Assembly (NCBI RefSeq): GCF_000003815.2
Contig: NC_049985.1
Coordinates: forward strand, 25,579,597 to 25,643,596
Source of the DNA: Branchiostoma floridae
Taxonomy: Eukaryota > Chordata > Leptocardii > Amphioxiformes > Branchiostomatidae
Length of the DNA: 64,000 nucleotides
Reading direction: 5' to 3'
How positions within the stretch are numbered: the first letter of the stretch is position 1; each line of letters starts with the position of its first letter. Shown here one piece after another: positions 54,556 to 64,000 of the stretch. The translations under genes were made by a program, and so were the position numbers. The notes beneath the pieces were generated by a model. That model was given only the letters and a program-made list of their open reading frames with translations. It was not told where the DNA came from and did no database searches.

Positions 54556-55884
54556 TATACCCTAGATCCCACAACCAGTTTTCTCCACCAGTCTAGGTTC
54601 TCTGTTCTTCTCAACGTTTTACTTATTGTCATGCCAGTCCATTCTCTTATATTATCCTCCCATCTTTTTCATTATCTACATCAAAGGGATCCCTTAAGAG
54701 CCAGGCATACTATTGAATGTGGCCTCTTGTGACCCCAATAGTAAATCGATTTATCTTCAAGAGCGCCTCGTAGGAAATATTGTGCCGAGTTATATGGGAG
54801 ACTGATAAAATCCTTCTTATGAATTAATCTTACTGAACTCACCCCCGTGAGAATACAGCTATTACATTTGGCGGGGAGGTAAAAAGACTTGAAAGATAGC
54901 TTCTGGCACCGAATGTGGACTTGTGGTGAATTCTAATCTACAAGATAAGAAATGTTTCTCCAGACCTGCAGTGGTCGTAGGATTCGATTCGCCAATAATG
55001 TTCTATTTTGGGTGCGCTTACCACTGCAATGTGCGTGTGGCTGTGAACACCATTACTTGAGAAGACTTTGATGGATCCAGACATTTTTGTAGGTGGGTAG
55101 GGGTCAGGAAAATAAAGGTCAAGTTCGATCTTGTGCCTCCTAGTGGCTTTCTCGGGTACTGCAGTGGAACGTCTATATTTTGTATCTCGTGCTCTGGACA
55201 TAAACTGCAGTCGTGATTTTTGGTCGCTCTCTGGGCATAGAGTAGGTGCTATACCTTTAGCAACCCCAGCGGCTTTTTGGAACTGCAGGGACTGATTTCG
55301 ACAATGCTAAGAGCAGACGTCTAATTTTGGTTCTCATGTCATTGAAAGCTAGCGGTTAATGAAACGAACGAACGAACTCAAAGATACAAGATGGCCATCC
55401 AAGTTACTAGTTCGAGATAAACATAAAGAGATTTGAACGGTTTTGAACAATTCCATGACCTTCACAATATTGGCGCAGATACACACACACACAAACATAC
55501 CAATCTTTCCACCGCAATGTCATCTGAAGCGGAAACGGTGTCAGCTAATATCGCAGAGTAATCCATTCAGCTCGGGTCCAATTTGCACCGGTCAAATATG
55601 GTAATCCTGGCATTAACTCTAATTCACACCTGCCCTCTAAGGTACGCCGCTCGGATTTCGGACTCGTCAGAAAAAAATAGGAGCGACGACGCAGGAGACC
55701 GTGTGTGGGCGGACTATGTATGGTAACAAAAACAGAAACTGAGATTGATATATTAAAGCAAAATAAAAGCCTGGTCTGCTCGAGAAGATTGTATCATTTT
55801 GCAATGCGAAAATTGGGAAATACTTGAAAGATTGCTTTGTTACTATAAAAGATACTGAATCTCACGATTAGTCTTTATACTACT
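54556..55884. other. Intergenic, nothing recognised
   Basis: Short open frames only. Confidence 0.4.
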
Positions 55885-56508
55885 TACTAAAGTCATGTCG
55901 ATCAGATTGTATGAATGGCATTCTCTGGGAACCCAAAAACTGATGCGAGCGTGCTAAAAACGTGGTAGGAATATTGCATTCATTATGAGATCTATGTGTC
56001 CAGAAAAGTTGAAGAAATGACTGAATACACATGTAGTATGGTATACTGAACAATACATTCTTCATCTTTATTCTAAATACATCTTCTTTTACGAAATCCA
56101 TATTTTTCCTCCAGATATATGGTCAACATGACGAAATTTAAAAGTACCAAAATGGGCATATATGTTGTGCTGTAGCCTAATGAGTGTAGTTGTAGAATAG
56201 ACACTAGTGAGGACTTCAGGATTGTACTAGAAGTGAAGCTAGTTGGATAGTTGTGATGGTGGCACCAATATGGAAGTCGTAAGTAAAGTTGCCAACTTGG
56301 TACCAGTCTACGCCACCAGTGTCACATTTACTACACTAGTGCACTTCTATATCTTGACTACAGGACTCAATGGCTGTGATGCCATATTTTGTTGCTTAAA
56401 TTCTTGTCATATTCATGGTGTCTGTTTTCGAACGTTTAGCCATCTTGTTTCTTGCACCCATCTTTTTTTCAGAGGATGTCATCCATAAAGTTTACTTGCA
56501 GTAGCCTT
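55885..56508. mobile_element. MITE family 1, diverged copy
   Basis: Right end GAGGATGTCATCCATAAAGT then TTACTTGCAGTAGCC; left end GATTGTATGAATGGCATTCT then GGGAACCCAAAAACTGATGC. The interior has TGGTCAACATGACGAAATTT and GTTGTGCTGTAGCCTAATGA, both shared with 3431-3944. Confidence 0.78.
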
Positions 56509-56702
56509 AACTGTATTCAACTGCAATTTCCACTGGTGTATAGAGGGCAGCAACCTCAATGAAAGAAGGTCTGGCCTTTCGTAAAAGGGGTTCCTTTTGC
56601 CACGACCCAGACCTGTACCCCTAGTTCTGTCAAACATTACAGGTCACGATATGGAAGAATGTCAGCAAATTCAGCTAGAACCCGTCCAAGACTAAACAAT
56701 TA
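56509..56702. other. Spacer
   Basis: Nothing recognised. Confidence 0.35.
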
Positions 56703-57003
56703 GGGTGAGTTCACACGTGCATATATATTCAAGTCCATTTGTGGTCCGTATGGAATTGTTAGCCTCTACCAGGCTCCACAGGTCTTTGGGAAAATAGTAG
56801 AAATTGGACAAATATAGATACATAACATACCAAACGATTTAGTTGGGTCAAAATTCATACTCCTTGAAAAGTTTACTCCTCTGGCATGTTATCTGTCTAT
56901 ATTTGTCCAATTTTTCCAGGGATCTGTGGAGCCTGGTAGAGGCTACGAATTCCATACGAACCTCAAACAGACTTGAATATATACGCACGTGTGAGCCAAC
57001 CTT
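56703..57003. mobile_element. Outer inverted-repeat element hosting a family 9 copy
   Basis: Left arm GGTGAGTTCACACGTGCATA through GTCCGTATGGAATT; right arm is the inverse GAATTCCATACGAACCTC through ACGCACGTGTGAGCC. Only the inner element separates the arms. Confidence 0.82.
56760..56945. mobile_element. Inverted-repeat element, family 9, copy 2 (nested)
   Basis: Ends TAGCCTCTACCAGGCTCCAC and GTGGAGCCTGGTAGAGGCTA are perfect inverses. Inner arms AAATTGGACAAATATAGA and TCTATATTTGTCCAATTTT are also inverted. It sits at the symmetry centre of the outer element. Confidence 0.9.
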
Positions 57004-57190
57004 TAGACCACTTTTCCACTAGACGGCGATCGTTGACTGACAGCGATCAAATTCGGATGTTTTCCGCTTGATTTCATTACTTGAATACGATGCACGAAAT
57101 CAAAGTATGATTTAAAAAAAGATCATAAAACGTACAAAAGTCATTCTTGATATATGAGATCAGTTATTTGAGATTCGTTGTTGAACTCTG
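57004..57190. mobile_element. Decayed family 6 remnant
   Basis: ACCACTTTTCCACTAGACGG then GACAGCGATCAAATTCGGAT resembles the left arm at 7128 and the segment at 7715. The right arm is not recognisable. Confidence 0.5.
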
Positions 57191-57730
57191 CCTAATCCGA
57201 AGTCCGTATGAGTTGCGTATTTTACATTTTTTTGGCTTAGGTAAAGTTTGTGGGAAAGAAATTATTTCTTTCTTTGGCCCGCAACCGAAAAATATATTTA
57301 TTCGGCCTCAACCTTAGCTTTGTCTAAGCCAATGTACATATAATCAATATCCAACTCATAAAAACTTGAATAGACCCATTCGTGTGAATCCACCCTAAGT
57401 AATTTCAAACCCACTTATCCGTTGCACCTCTTGGTGGTCATATTTTGCTCGTAGCCTTTTGCATGGCCCGATACAAGCATAATAAATAAATATGTTTATT
57501 TGCAAATTCTTACCCGAGGGCTAATTGCAACATGGCACATACAGAATACATAGTAAACATACATAAAATAAAAGCCTTCGGCATAGATAACAATGGTGAC
57601 AAGGGGCAACAAGTGACTATTCCAGCAATACTATGGACTGCTGAGAGCTATGATCTAAGCATTTGGGGTTTGACTTCTTTTCTGGAAGCAGTGGAAGACG
57701 AAGTACCCCACTTTTTCTACAATGAGTGGA
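57191..57730. other. Intergenic; unrecognised ORF
   Basis: A 68-codon plus-strand frame at 57532-57738 overlaps the LINE fragment on the other strand and is not recognised. Confidence 0.35.
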
Positions 57731-57975
57731 TTATGTGACGTTAACAGGGTTATAGTTTTGTTTTGTTTTCTCCAGTAAACGTTTAGAAATTTGGGGGTTG
57801 CATGCCTCTTTAAATAACTCTTTTCTTTCCTGGTCATTAGAGAGGCAGTTAGACATGAAATGTATTTCGTCTTCCAACGGTTTTGCAATACAATAGTTAC
57901 AAGTTCTTTCGCTCACAGGTAGCTCCATAATATACCTTTCAAGAGTCACCACGGCTAAATCCTACCTTTCATACG
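57731..57975 (-). pseudogene. LINE zinc-ribbon-like C-terminal fragment, minus strand
   Basis: The minus strand reads DLAVVTLERYIMELPVSERT, then CNYCIAKPLEDEIHFMSNC, then about 30 residues to a stop at 57733-57731. The ERxCxxC...LEDExHFxxxC arrangement is the cysteine-rich end segment of many invertebrate LINE proteins, as at 18185-18475, but here without internal stops. It is truncated upstream. Confidence 0.72.
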
Positions 57976-58409
57976 GTACATTAGATAATCAAATAATGTT
58001 CATACCAATATATGAAATGAAAGCCACGAGAATATTGAGGGATTTTCTTAACAATCCATTCTAACTTATTACCATGAAGGGCTGAAGAGCAAGCAATAAA
58101 GTATCATTGTCCTTTACTTATTCCGTATAACATCAGTAATGCATAGGAAAGCAATTCAGTCCAATGCAGATAGAAAGAAGATCAGCCCTGTAATTTCTAG
58201 CAAATAGCAATTTGACACAGATATTGCATGCTCCACGCTATTTTGTTAAGAGATATTGCAGTCGACAAGATAGCGATTTATTCTGTTTGCGGTTTGGAAA
58301 TGTCATCCTTATTCCTTCAGCTGACATTTGCTTTTGGCTTGAAGGCTCTCAGGGGGAATGCTAGTAATAGTGTTTTGCCGCCGTTTAAGGCCGTATTCAT
58401 TGCACCTAA
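57976..58409. other. Intergenic, nothing recognised
   Basis: No coding or repeat structure identified. Confidence 0.35.
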
Positions 58410-58743
58410 AGCTAAGGGCACACCCACCGTACGTGCAAATACGTGCTGTGTACGTGCCAAAACGTGGGCAATCCTTTGGGATCCGTTTACAAGTGGTAAG
58501 TACCGCCTCCGTACGAACTCGTAGGGAATCCGACGGATTTTGGAGCACGCAGACTCGCCGTAGAACTGTACGTGCAAGCAAAACTTCTGTGCCATCAGGC
58601 TGCGGATTCGCCTCCCGTACGTGCCAGTACGGGCGACGCGCCTGTACAGCCTGCACGTTTTCAGAAATACGTGGCGGACGTGGCCTCCCCAAAAAACTTA
58701 CGGACAAATTGCACGTACGTACGGCGGGTTGTGCCCTTAGCTT
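58410..58743. mobile_element. GC-rich MITE (family 3), complete copy
   Basis: Left end AGCTAAGGGCACACCCACCG then TACGTGCAAATACG; right end GCACGTACGTACGGCGGGTT then GTGCCCTTAGCT. The 201-codon frame crossing it is largely element sequence. Confidence 0.9.
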
Positions 58744-59030
58744 AACACGTGTACACACTTGCAAAAAGATTGGCAATTTACTGGATGGTTCGTCAAGGCA
58801 ACGTGAGGTTAGCTTGGGTAAAGGGCTTACGACTTATTCCATATCGGTGGCATCTTATCAGCTTCTTGCCGGTGTCATGCCCTGGCTTGACAAATATCTG
58901 CCCCAACTCTGCTTGGGGATTTCTAGTATATCAAATCCTGAGGGGAGAAAATACTCGTGGTAGAGACATTTTTAAGCGGACGTGTTGGTGGATTTTGCAA
59001 ACAGAGGTCGCGCTGTGTACATGTGGGCTA
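58744..59030. other. Unique-looking segment between MITE and telomere-like array
   Basis: Open in two plus-strand frames up to 58963 and into the array. The peptides (for example LAGVMPWLDKYLPQLCLG) are unrecognised. No splice evidence. Confidence 0.3.
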
Positions 59031-59315
59031 ACCCTAACCCTAACCCTAACCCTAACCCTAACCCTAACCCTAAATCAAACCCTAACCCTAACCCTAACCC
59101 TGACCCTAAATCAAACCCTAACCCTAACCCTAACCCTGACCCTGACCCTAACCTGACCCTGACCCTAACCCTAACCCTAACCCGAACCCGAACCCTAACC
59201 CTAACCCGAACCCTAACCCTAACCCCAACCCCAACCCTAACCCTAGCCTATAACTCTAACACCAACTCTAGCCCCAATCCTAACCCTATAGCTCTAACAT
59301 CAACCCAAACCCAAA
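59031..59315 (+). repeat. Telomere-like CCCTAA array
   Basis: Begins with about eight exact CCCTAA hexamers (59035-59075), then alternates with CCTAAATCAAACCCTAAC, CCCTGACC and CCCGAACC variants, ending in degenerate CTCTAACACCAACTC. The long Asn-Pro and Leu-Thr frames are repeat translations. Confidence 0.97.
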
Positions 59316-59533
59316 CCCTACCTCCACGCACGCGTACTGCCCTACGAGCATAAATCTAGCGTAGCAAACATTTCCTTCTACACCGGCTCCCTGAAGTGAC
59401 TCTACGCTATGCTGCATAGATCCCGATCTAGACAAGGCTTAAAACCTGTAGCCCGTCCAGTAAATTGGTTCAATGGCAGAGTTCCAATGCCACGCAGACG
59501 TAGGTGTTACAACTCCTTATACCGCTCCGCCAG
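59316..59533. other. Spacer
   Basis: Nothing recognised. Confidence 0.35.
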
Positions 59534-59672
59534 TAGCCAACGATGCTCTGCAGTACTGTACTGTCAGTAGCCAGCAATGTGCCGCAGTACTGTACTGTCA
59601 GTAGCCAGCAATGTGCCGCAGTACTGTACTGTCAGTAGCCAGCAATGTACTGCAGTACAGTACTTTCAGTCG
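59534..59672 (+). repeat. 34-38-bp tandem repeat with palindromic core
   Basis: About four copies of GCCAGCAATGTGCCGCAGTA then CTGTACTGTCAGTA. The last one contains GTACTGCAGTACAGTAC, a hairpin. An isolated further copy is at 59812-59850. Confidence 0.9.
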
Positions 59673-59938
59673 CCAAAAATACTGACCGATATCTTATATG
59701 TACAACCATCGCAATGTTCCAATATGGCAGAGTGGCAGTTTCATGTACCATATAGCCCTGCGTGTTGCAAAGATGGGCCCCCTCCTTACACGTGTTTCTA
59801 TTACTGCGCCCAACAATGTACTGCAGTACAGTACTGTCGGTAGCCAACAGCCATGCCGCACAGATCTCCATATGGGCAAAGCTTGAAATCTATGGCCCAA
59901 TCGTACATCCAGCATAATGGTTCAATATATGGCAGAAT
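59673..59938. other. Intergenic; isolated repeat unit
   Basis: Besides the repeat unit at 59812-59850, GGCAGAGTGGCAGTTTCATG, TATGGGCAAAGCTTGAAATC and AATATATGGCAGAATGCCAG echo text near 59435-59490 (AAGGCTTAAAACC, AATGGCAGAGTTCCAATGCC), so a larger duplication is likely. Confidence 0.45.
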
Positions 59939-60110
59939 GCCAGGGATGTCCCTGTGGCTCAGCTGTCAGCAGATCTTATAGTTAAGCTCCAATTATGTTG
60001 CCAACTAGAACAACCCTGTTGGAGTCCTGAGGTCAAGACATCTTGGTGGGTCTTTCGAAAGGGACGTAAAATGGAAAAGGGTCCCTCCCTGTAAACATAT
60101 ATCCTGCTAC
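59939..60110 (+). mobile_element. tRNA-derived SINE (family D), single copy
   Basis: GATGTCCCTGTGGCTCAGCT, then GTTAAGCTCCAATTATGTTG, then GGGACGTAAAATGGAAAAGG and GTCCCTCCCTGTAAAC follow the order of the array at 24655-25470. Confidence 0.65.
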
Positions 60111-60824
60111 GGAAACAGCAAGTGAGATAAAAAGCCGTATCACACAGGCTTCGAAGTTTTATCACACAGGCTTCCATCGAATATTTCGAACGTACTCTGC
60201 AAACGCCGGGTGCGGCGCGGTCGAAAATTCGAATACCAGATTCGGACGTTGGAGCATTGCTGTTAGAACAGTTTTTGTTTGAAAGGACCAAATTTTCTCG
60301 GTCCTAGCCCGACCGCGGGTGATACGGAATACACTGTGTTGTATTCTATGTATATACCATGTTACTATCAGTAGAAAAGAATACTACAAATTTGTCAGTC
60401 TACCACGACACACAACGATCACACATAACCCAAGTCGGTACGGAACAAACATAAGGTTCGTTTGACTTACAGTTGAGTCGTAGAAGAGACCGACCAAGCC
60501 CTGGCGGTTGCAGATCTACCTGTGTGTTTTCATCACCGCGTTCTTATTATATACAGTCAGCCTAAATTCCACTTGCGGCTTGGATACACCAAGACTACGT
60601 GACAAACATGCATATGGGACTTAACTGCATCAACAAGCACGAAGGTTCGAGAGAATGAGCTAGCTGAGAGAATGAAATCAGAAAATCTTCTGAAGCTAGA
60701 TTGTTGCGGTTCAAATGAGGTATTAGAGTCGATCTATTACTTACGTGTTTGCAGAAAATCTTATAATGAAGAGTTTATTACGTTTGTGTGGGGAAAAGTC
60801 ACGCCCCCGCCGTCGTGAAGTTTC
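60111..60824. other. Intergenic, nothing recognised
   Basis: A short direct repeat (TCACACAGGCTTC twice near 60140-60180) is present. No coding seen. Confidence 0.4.
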
Positions 60825-61235
60825 TAGCCTGGTTACCAAACCCCAGCCCGATCTCAAGTATCTATCGTGCAGGGGTCTGGCAGGATGACATAGGAACTCT
60901 TCTCAATTTTGCCCCATATAGTGGGCAAAAAACTCCACCAATAGAACAATAGCAGGATCAGCAGGAGGTAATTACACCCTACCATGATTGGTTAAAGACC
61001 CCCAACTGTATTTTTTGAATCCATAACAATGACCACTAAGTACCTGATTCGCTACTGTGATAGCCTGCTAGCTGACCAACTGTGGTGTGTTGTAGCTGGC
61101 TACCTGTGGTGTGAGTGGTCATTAATCCTAGGTTCTCCTCCCTCTGATCAAGGGCCTTCTGAGAACCTTTCTACAGCCATCCTGCCAGACCAAAACACGA
61201 AAGATATTTGAGGCTGGGGTATGGTATCCAGGCTA
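60825..61235. mobile_element. Inverted-repeat element with 80-bp arms (family 13)
   Basis: Left arm TAGCCTGGTTACCAAACCCC through GTCTGGCAGGATG; right arm the inverse, CATCCTGCCAGACCAAAACA through ATGGTATCCAGGCTA. GAAGTTTC and GAAGCTTC next to the two ends may be a decayed 8-bp target duplication. The ORF at 61029-61211 lies inside and is not recognised. Confidence 0.85.
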
Positions 61236-62228
61236 TGAAGCTTCCAGAGTGGAGCGTTTCTAGAGTGCAGTACTGAAGGCTCTTCCCTTGGTACTGATAA
61301 GGTTGCAGTTGTTATTAACAATGCCAGGGGAACTTGGGATATTGCAGTGTTCTCTTACACAACCAGTAACATCCCACCTGATTACGTTTCAATGTCTATC
61401 AGGCATTTTCCTTAGGGCTTCTGGCTGGAGTTCTGCTTCTGACCGTTAAAAGAAAATTCCAATATCCCATGTTCTAGCAAATTTACGATACTTATTTTCG
61501 GAATCCAGGGAAACGCTTGTGAGAGAGGAACAACGTTGCCGCCAAAGACAACATTCTTGTCCTTAGAAGAGTTGTGGATTGCGGTGCAACCATGCGACGA
61601 TTTTCATGAAATTCTACAATTGACCAGGGACATTTCTTATGTAATGTTTCTTTGTATTCTGTGTATTATTTCCATCCCAGGGCTAGCCCTTCGTGTAAGC
61701 TATTGGCTAGTCAGCCAACCTTGACTGTACAACTGTGTATATCTCTGATTGCCAAATGAATAATGGAAAATGGAATAATTGAAAAATGAATATGAAAAAT
61801 ATGATCTAGGTAACTTTAGTTTCTTGTTGTTATCTGAATTTCGTCGTTGTTAATTGATAACGTCGAACAGGGGACTCTCAGTTACCAACTAATTGGAACT
61901 AGAAGAGAGAGTTTAAGCTAGCAGGTTTTTACTTTATATTCTGTAGATGTTTGTTTAGTGTTTGCCATTTATATGCCTGTTTCTTTAGTTACAACGATGC
62001 AAAACACAGACTAAGAAAAGCTTATGCTATCTAGTTCCCACTTCTTATATTTCAAGCGTTTGTTTAGTGTTTGCCATGTACCAACCATGTGCCATGTTTC
62101 TTTAACTCGTGTTCAACGATGTAAACACAGGTAAGCTTTATCTAGCAAGTTCTCACTTTCTATACTGTAGAAACGTACCAACCTGTTTCTATTGTTTTAC
62201 AATAAAGATTTTTAAAAAAGTTTAAAAA
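61236..62228. other. Intergenic with a loose 150-bp duplication
   Basis: GTTTGTTTAGTGTTTGCCAT occurs near 61949 and 62049, each followed by GTTTCTTTA and by ACAACGATG- or TCAACGATG-like sequence. 61355-61440 is a degraded family 10 arm. CCAACTAATTGGAACTAG at 61886 is a family D SINE piece. Confidence 0.45.
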
Positions 62229-62285
62229 TGGAACTAGGAGTTCAACTGTGAGTCCGCTACCAGTTGAGCCACAGGGACATCCTCT
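62229..62285 (-). mobile_element. tRNA-derived SINE (family D) head, minus strand
   Basis: AACTAGGAGTTCAACTGTGA then CTACCAGTTGAGCCACAGGG is the reverse complement of the family D head. Confidence 0.7.
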
Positions 62286-62489
62286 GCGGCCTGTAAACGT
62301 GTCGGCAAATCTTCCTTTCATATTTACATGATGTGCACATTTAGGTTAATAACGCGTCAATCCCGCACACGCTTCGTATATCCCGTTAAGCCGAATGTAC
62401 AAAGGGCCGCTGCCGGGGGGGGGGGCTATCGCACATTAATCTGATGTTCACACGCAATGATCAAGGGAGCAGCGACAGCTGTCTTCTAG

Positions 62490-62900
62490 GACAAACTGTT
62501 TTTTTCAGGATTGTGTGTTAGGATCAAAGTCGAGGTTTTTGCAAGTGATGTATTGTTTGGACATTCGATGAAGAAGTTTACAGTTTGTACACAGTAGACA
62601 CCCTTCTAGGACACACCCCTCAAGGACACACAGGTTTTGCCTGGATTGTGCGTTAGTATCAAAGTCGTGGTTTTGCAAGTTATGTATTGCGTGGATATTC
62701 GATGAAGAAGACCACAGTTTGTACACAGTTTGTACACTGTACGTGTAGACACCCTTCTAGGACACACGCTTCTAGGATCCGGACACACAGGTTTTGCCTA
62801 GATCGTGTGTTAGTATCAAAGTCGAAGTTTTGCAAGTGATGTGTTGCTTGGACATTCGATGAAGAAGATTACAGTTTGTACACTGTAGGTGTTCACACCC
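62490..62900 (+). repeat. Three-copy tandem repeat, about 150-bp unit
   Basis: Units carry TTGTGTGTTAGGATCAAAGT, GTTTTTGCAAGTGATGTATT, GGACATTCGATGAAGAAG, ACAGTTTGTACAC and TAGACACCCTTCTAGGACAC. They begin near 62512, 62645 and 62803. The third lacks the last block. Confidence 0.9.
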
Positions 62901-63119
62901 CACCGACAAATTGTATGGACATAGCCTCCTTTAGAGAGAAACATTGTTTAAGAATATTAGAACCAAACAATACATCTCTCTCACTGGTACACAGAACGCT
63001 ATTTTCCATATACTTCTCTCATGTTCAACTCATATATTCGTGTGCGTAGGTCAGTTTCTTTATAATATATTCCAAATGCGATACCAGATCACTTATACAT
63101 AACTGTACTGCTATCGGTA
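62901..63119. other. Spacer
   Basis: Nothing recognised. Confidence 0.35.
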
Positions 63120-63245
63120 ATAGTTTGTTGTTCTGTATGTAGCCTCGTACTAGTACTATAGTCTCTATAGCTAGTAGTTGTTCTTGTTTACCATACATTG
63201 TACCTTGTGCGATTGTTGATAAGCATTCATGCATTCATTCATTTG
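63120..63245 (+). mobile_element. LINE 3' tail with (CATT)n end
   Basis: TTTACCATACATTGTACCTT then GTGCGATTGTTGATAAGCAT and CATGCATTCATTCATT resembles the tail at 29840-29925 in the CATACATTGTACCT core, with a different simple-sequence end. Confidence 0.6.
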
Positions 63246-63731
63246 TAGACCCTCTAGGTCAGGTCGGCGTTTTTTTTTAATCTTTACCTTCACAGAATGG
63301 AAAATGTTGTTTTTTGTAAGTTTTTTCGTCTTCTCTAAAAATGGAGGTGAATGACCTGAACCAGGCGGCTGTCACTGTATGGTTCGTGTTCGAATGTGTT
63401 CGAATACATCATGTAGCAAGTGGTAGGACAGAGCTGGAGGGGCTGGTCACTATGAATATGAAATTGTTTAATTAGAAAACAGAGCAGTATTTTATCAAGC
63501 TTAGCCACCTGAAGGTACACATTGTGTATTTGCTTGCAACTTTTTTTTAATTTTTCAACTTCGGCTTCCTACCAACTTTGACCCATTGCTGACGTCACAT
63601 TTGTGGAAAAATCACGTGACTACAGTTCAGTATTCGGGCCCGGTACCTAAGAGCGAGAGATTCGGTCGGAAATTTCTTGTTGGAGAAAGGTGTAATGTTT
63701 TATGCAACGCAAGTTAAATCTTGTACTTACT
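63246..63731. other. Intergenic; CRE and E-box-like words
   Basis: TGACGTCACATTTG and ATCACGTGACT lie within 30 bases near 63590-63620. This is suggestive only; no transcript start can be inferred. Confidence 0.25.
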
Positions 63732-64000
63732 TTACTTATCCTCTTCATCCCATGTGGGACATAAGGCTGTGATAAGTTTCCTCCACTGGGGTCTGTTCTG
63801 TGCTAGGGGCTGAGCAGCATCCCAGGGGATCCCAATGGCCGCTAGGACAGTGCGTCTCCATGTAGTTTTAGGACGTCCCCGTTTTCTCTTCCCCTCAGTG
63901 GCTCAATGTAGAGCAACTTTGGGGATACTGTCATTCGACATCCGCAGAACATGGCCCAACCATTTTAGTCTTCTGATGGCAATTTCAGTAGACAACTGTC
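63732..64000 (-). pseudogene. LINE ORF2 C-terminus, minus strand, runs off the right edge
   Basis: A single minus-strand frame from the edge reads STEIAIRRLKWLGHVLRMSN, then DSIPKVALH, one in-frame TGA, then KRKRGRPKTTWRRTVLAAIG and LAQNRPQWRKLITALCPTWD, ending in a stop at 63734-63732. The RLKWLGHVLRM...KRxRGRPxxTWRRT...DRxxWR...ALCPT order is the hallmark C-terminus of a large group of invertebrate non-LTR retrotransposons. The internal stop shows it is inactive. The polymerase region would lie beyond the window. Confidence 0.88.

Noticed and set aside
58358-58963. 201-codon plus-strand ORF, the longest in the window.
   Set aside because: Its first two thirds are a family 3 MITE that also gives long frames at other copies. 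The remainder is unrecognised and has no splice support.
58982-59353. 123-codon ORF of Asn-Pro repeats and overlapping Leu-Thr frame.
   Set aside because: Translations of the CCCTAA telomere-like array, in which hexamers keep every frame open.

Overview
This window is eukaryotic nuclear DNA, most likely from a cephalochordate (amphioxus, Branchiostoma). The organism call is inference. It rests on the AT-leaning repeat-dense intergenic sequence, GT-AG spliced exons, TTAGGG/CCCTAA-type repeats, the remembered abundance in amphioxus of a short inverted-repeat element full of TTCGCGG/CCGCGAA words (six sites here), and one spliced gene resembling the TMEM272-like membrane proteins that I recall as multicopy there. 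Nothing bacterial, phage-like or CRISPR-like is present.

Gene content is low. The only confident protein gene is on the minus strand at about 212-6771. Its four exons (6591-6771, 2242-2310, 1681-1740, 212-420) are joined by three phase-1 introns with good GT/AG sites. The predicted protein has an acidic cytosolic-looking N-terminus, a basic KKRRK patch and at least two membrane segments. The last exon either stops at 212-214 or splices at 248 to exons beyond the left edge of the window. Two weaker coding guesses are given at low confidence: a two-exon minus-strand model at 34219-33374, and a 105-codon plus-strand ORF at 42587-42904.

The remainder is a graveyard of mobile elements and tandem arrays. 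Truncated non-LTR retrotransposon (LINE) 3' ends lie at 12.2, 16.4, 18.0-18.5, 25.8, 38.7, 45.2, 45.9, 47.7, 53.2, 57.7 and 63.7-64.0 kb, plus tails at 29.9 and 63.2 kb. All have lost the catalytic part, and most carry stops or frameshifts. Several tRNA-derived SINE families are present, one forming a local array at 24.66-25.47 kb. There are about fifteen families of short non-autonomous inverted-repeat transposons (MITEs, snapback elements), some nested in each other. The best bounded are 26644-26839 (exact 7-bp target duplication), 40241-41333 (G/C-run arms) and 48239-48641.

Tandem arrays lie at 1.0-1.4, 14.97-15.88 (38-bp satellite), 27.4-28.5 and 31.0-32.2 (related minisatellites), 38.3-38.5, 50.3-52.2, 59.5-59.7 and 62.5-62.9 kb. 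Degenerate telomere-like arrays lie at 39.2-39.6 (TTAGGG sense) and 59.03-59.3 kb (CCCTAA sense). Three assembly gaps occur, all within or beside repeats.

I found no convincing undescribed functional system. The items most worth a second look are the TMEM272-like gene, the G/C-armed 1.1-kb element, the nested elements, the satellite with its palindromic flank, and the paired minisatellites. Boundaries of repeats were set by eye and are approximate unless a target duplication is quoted.
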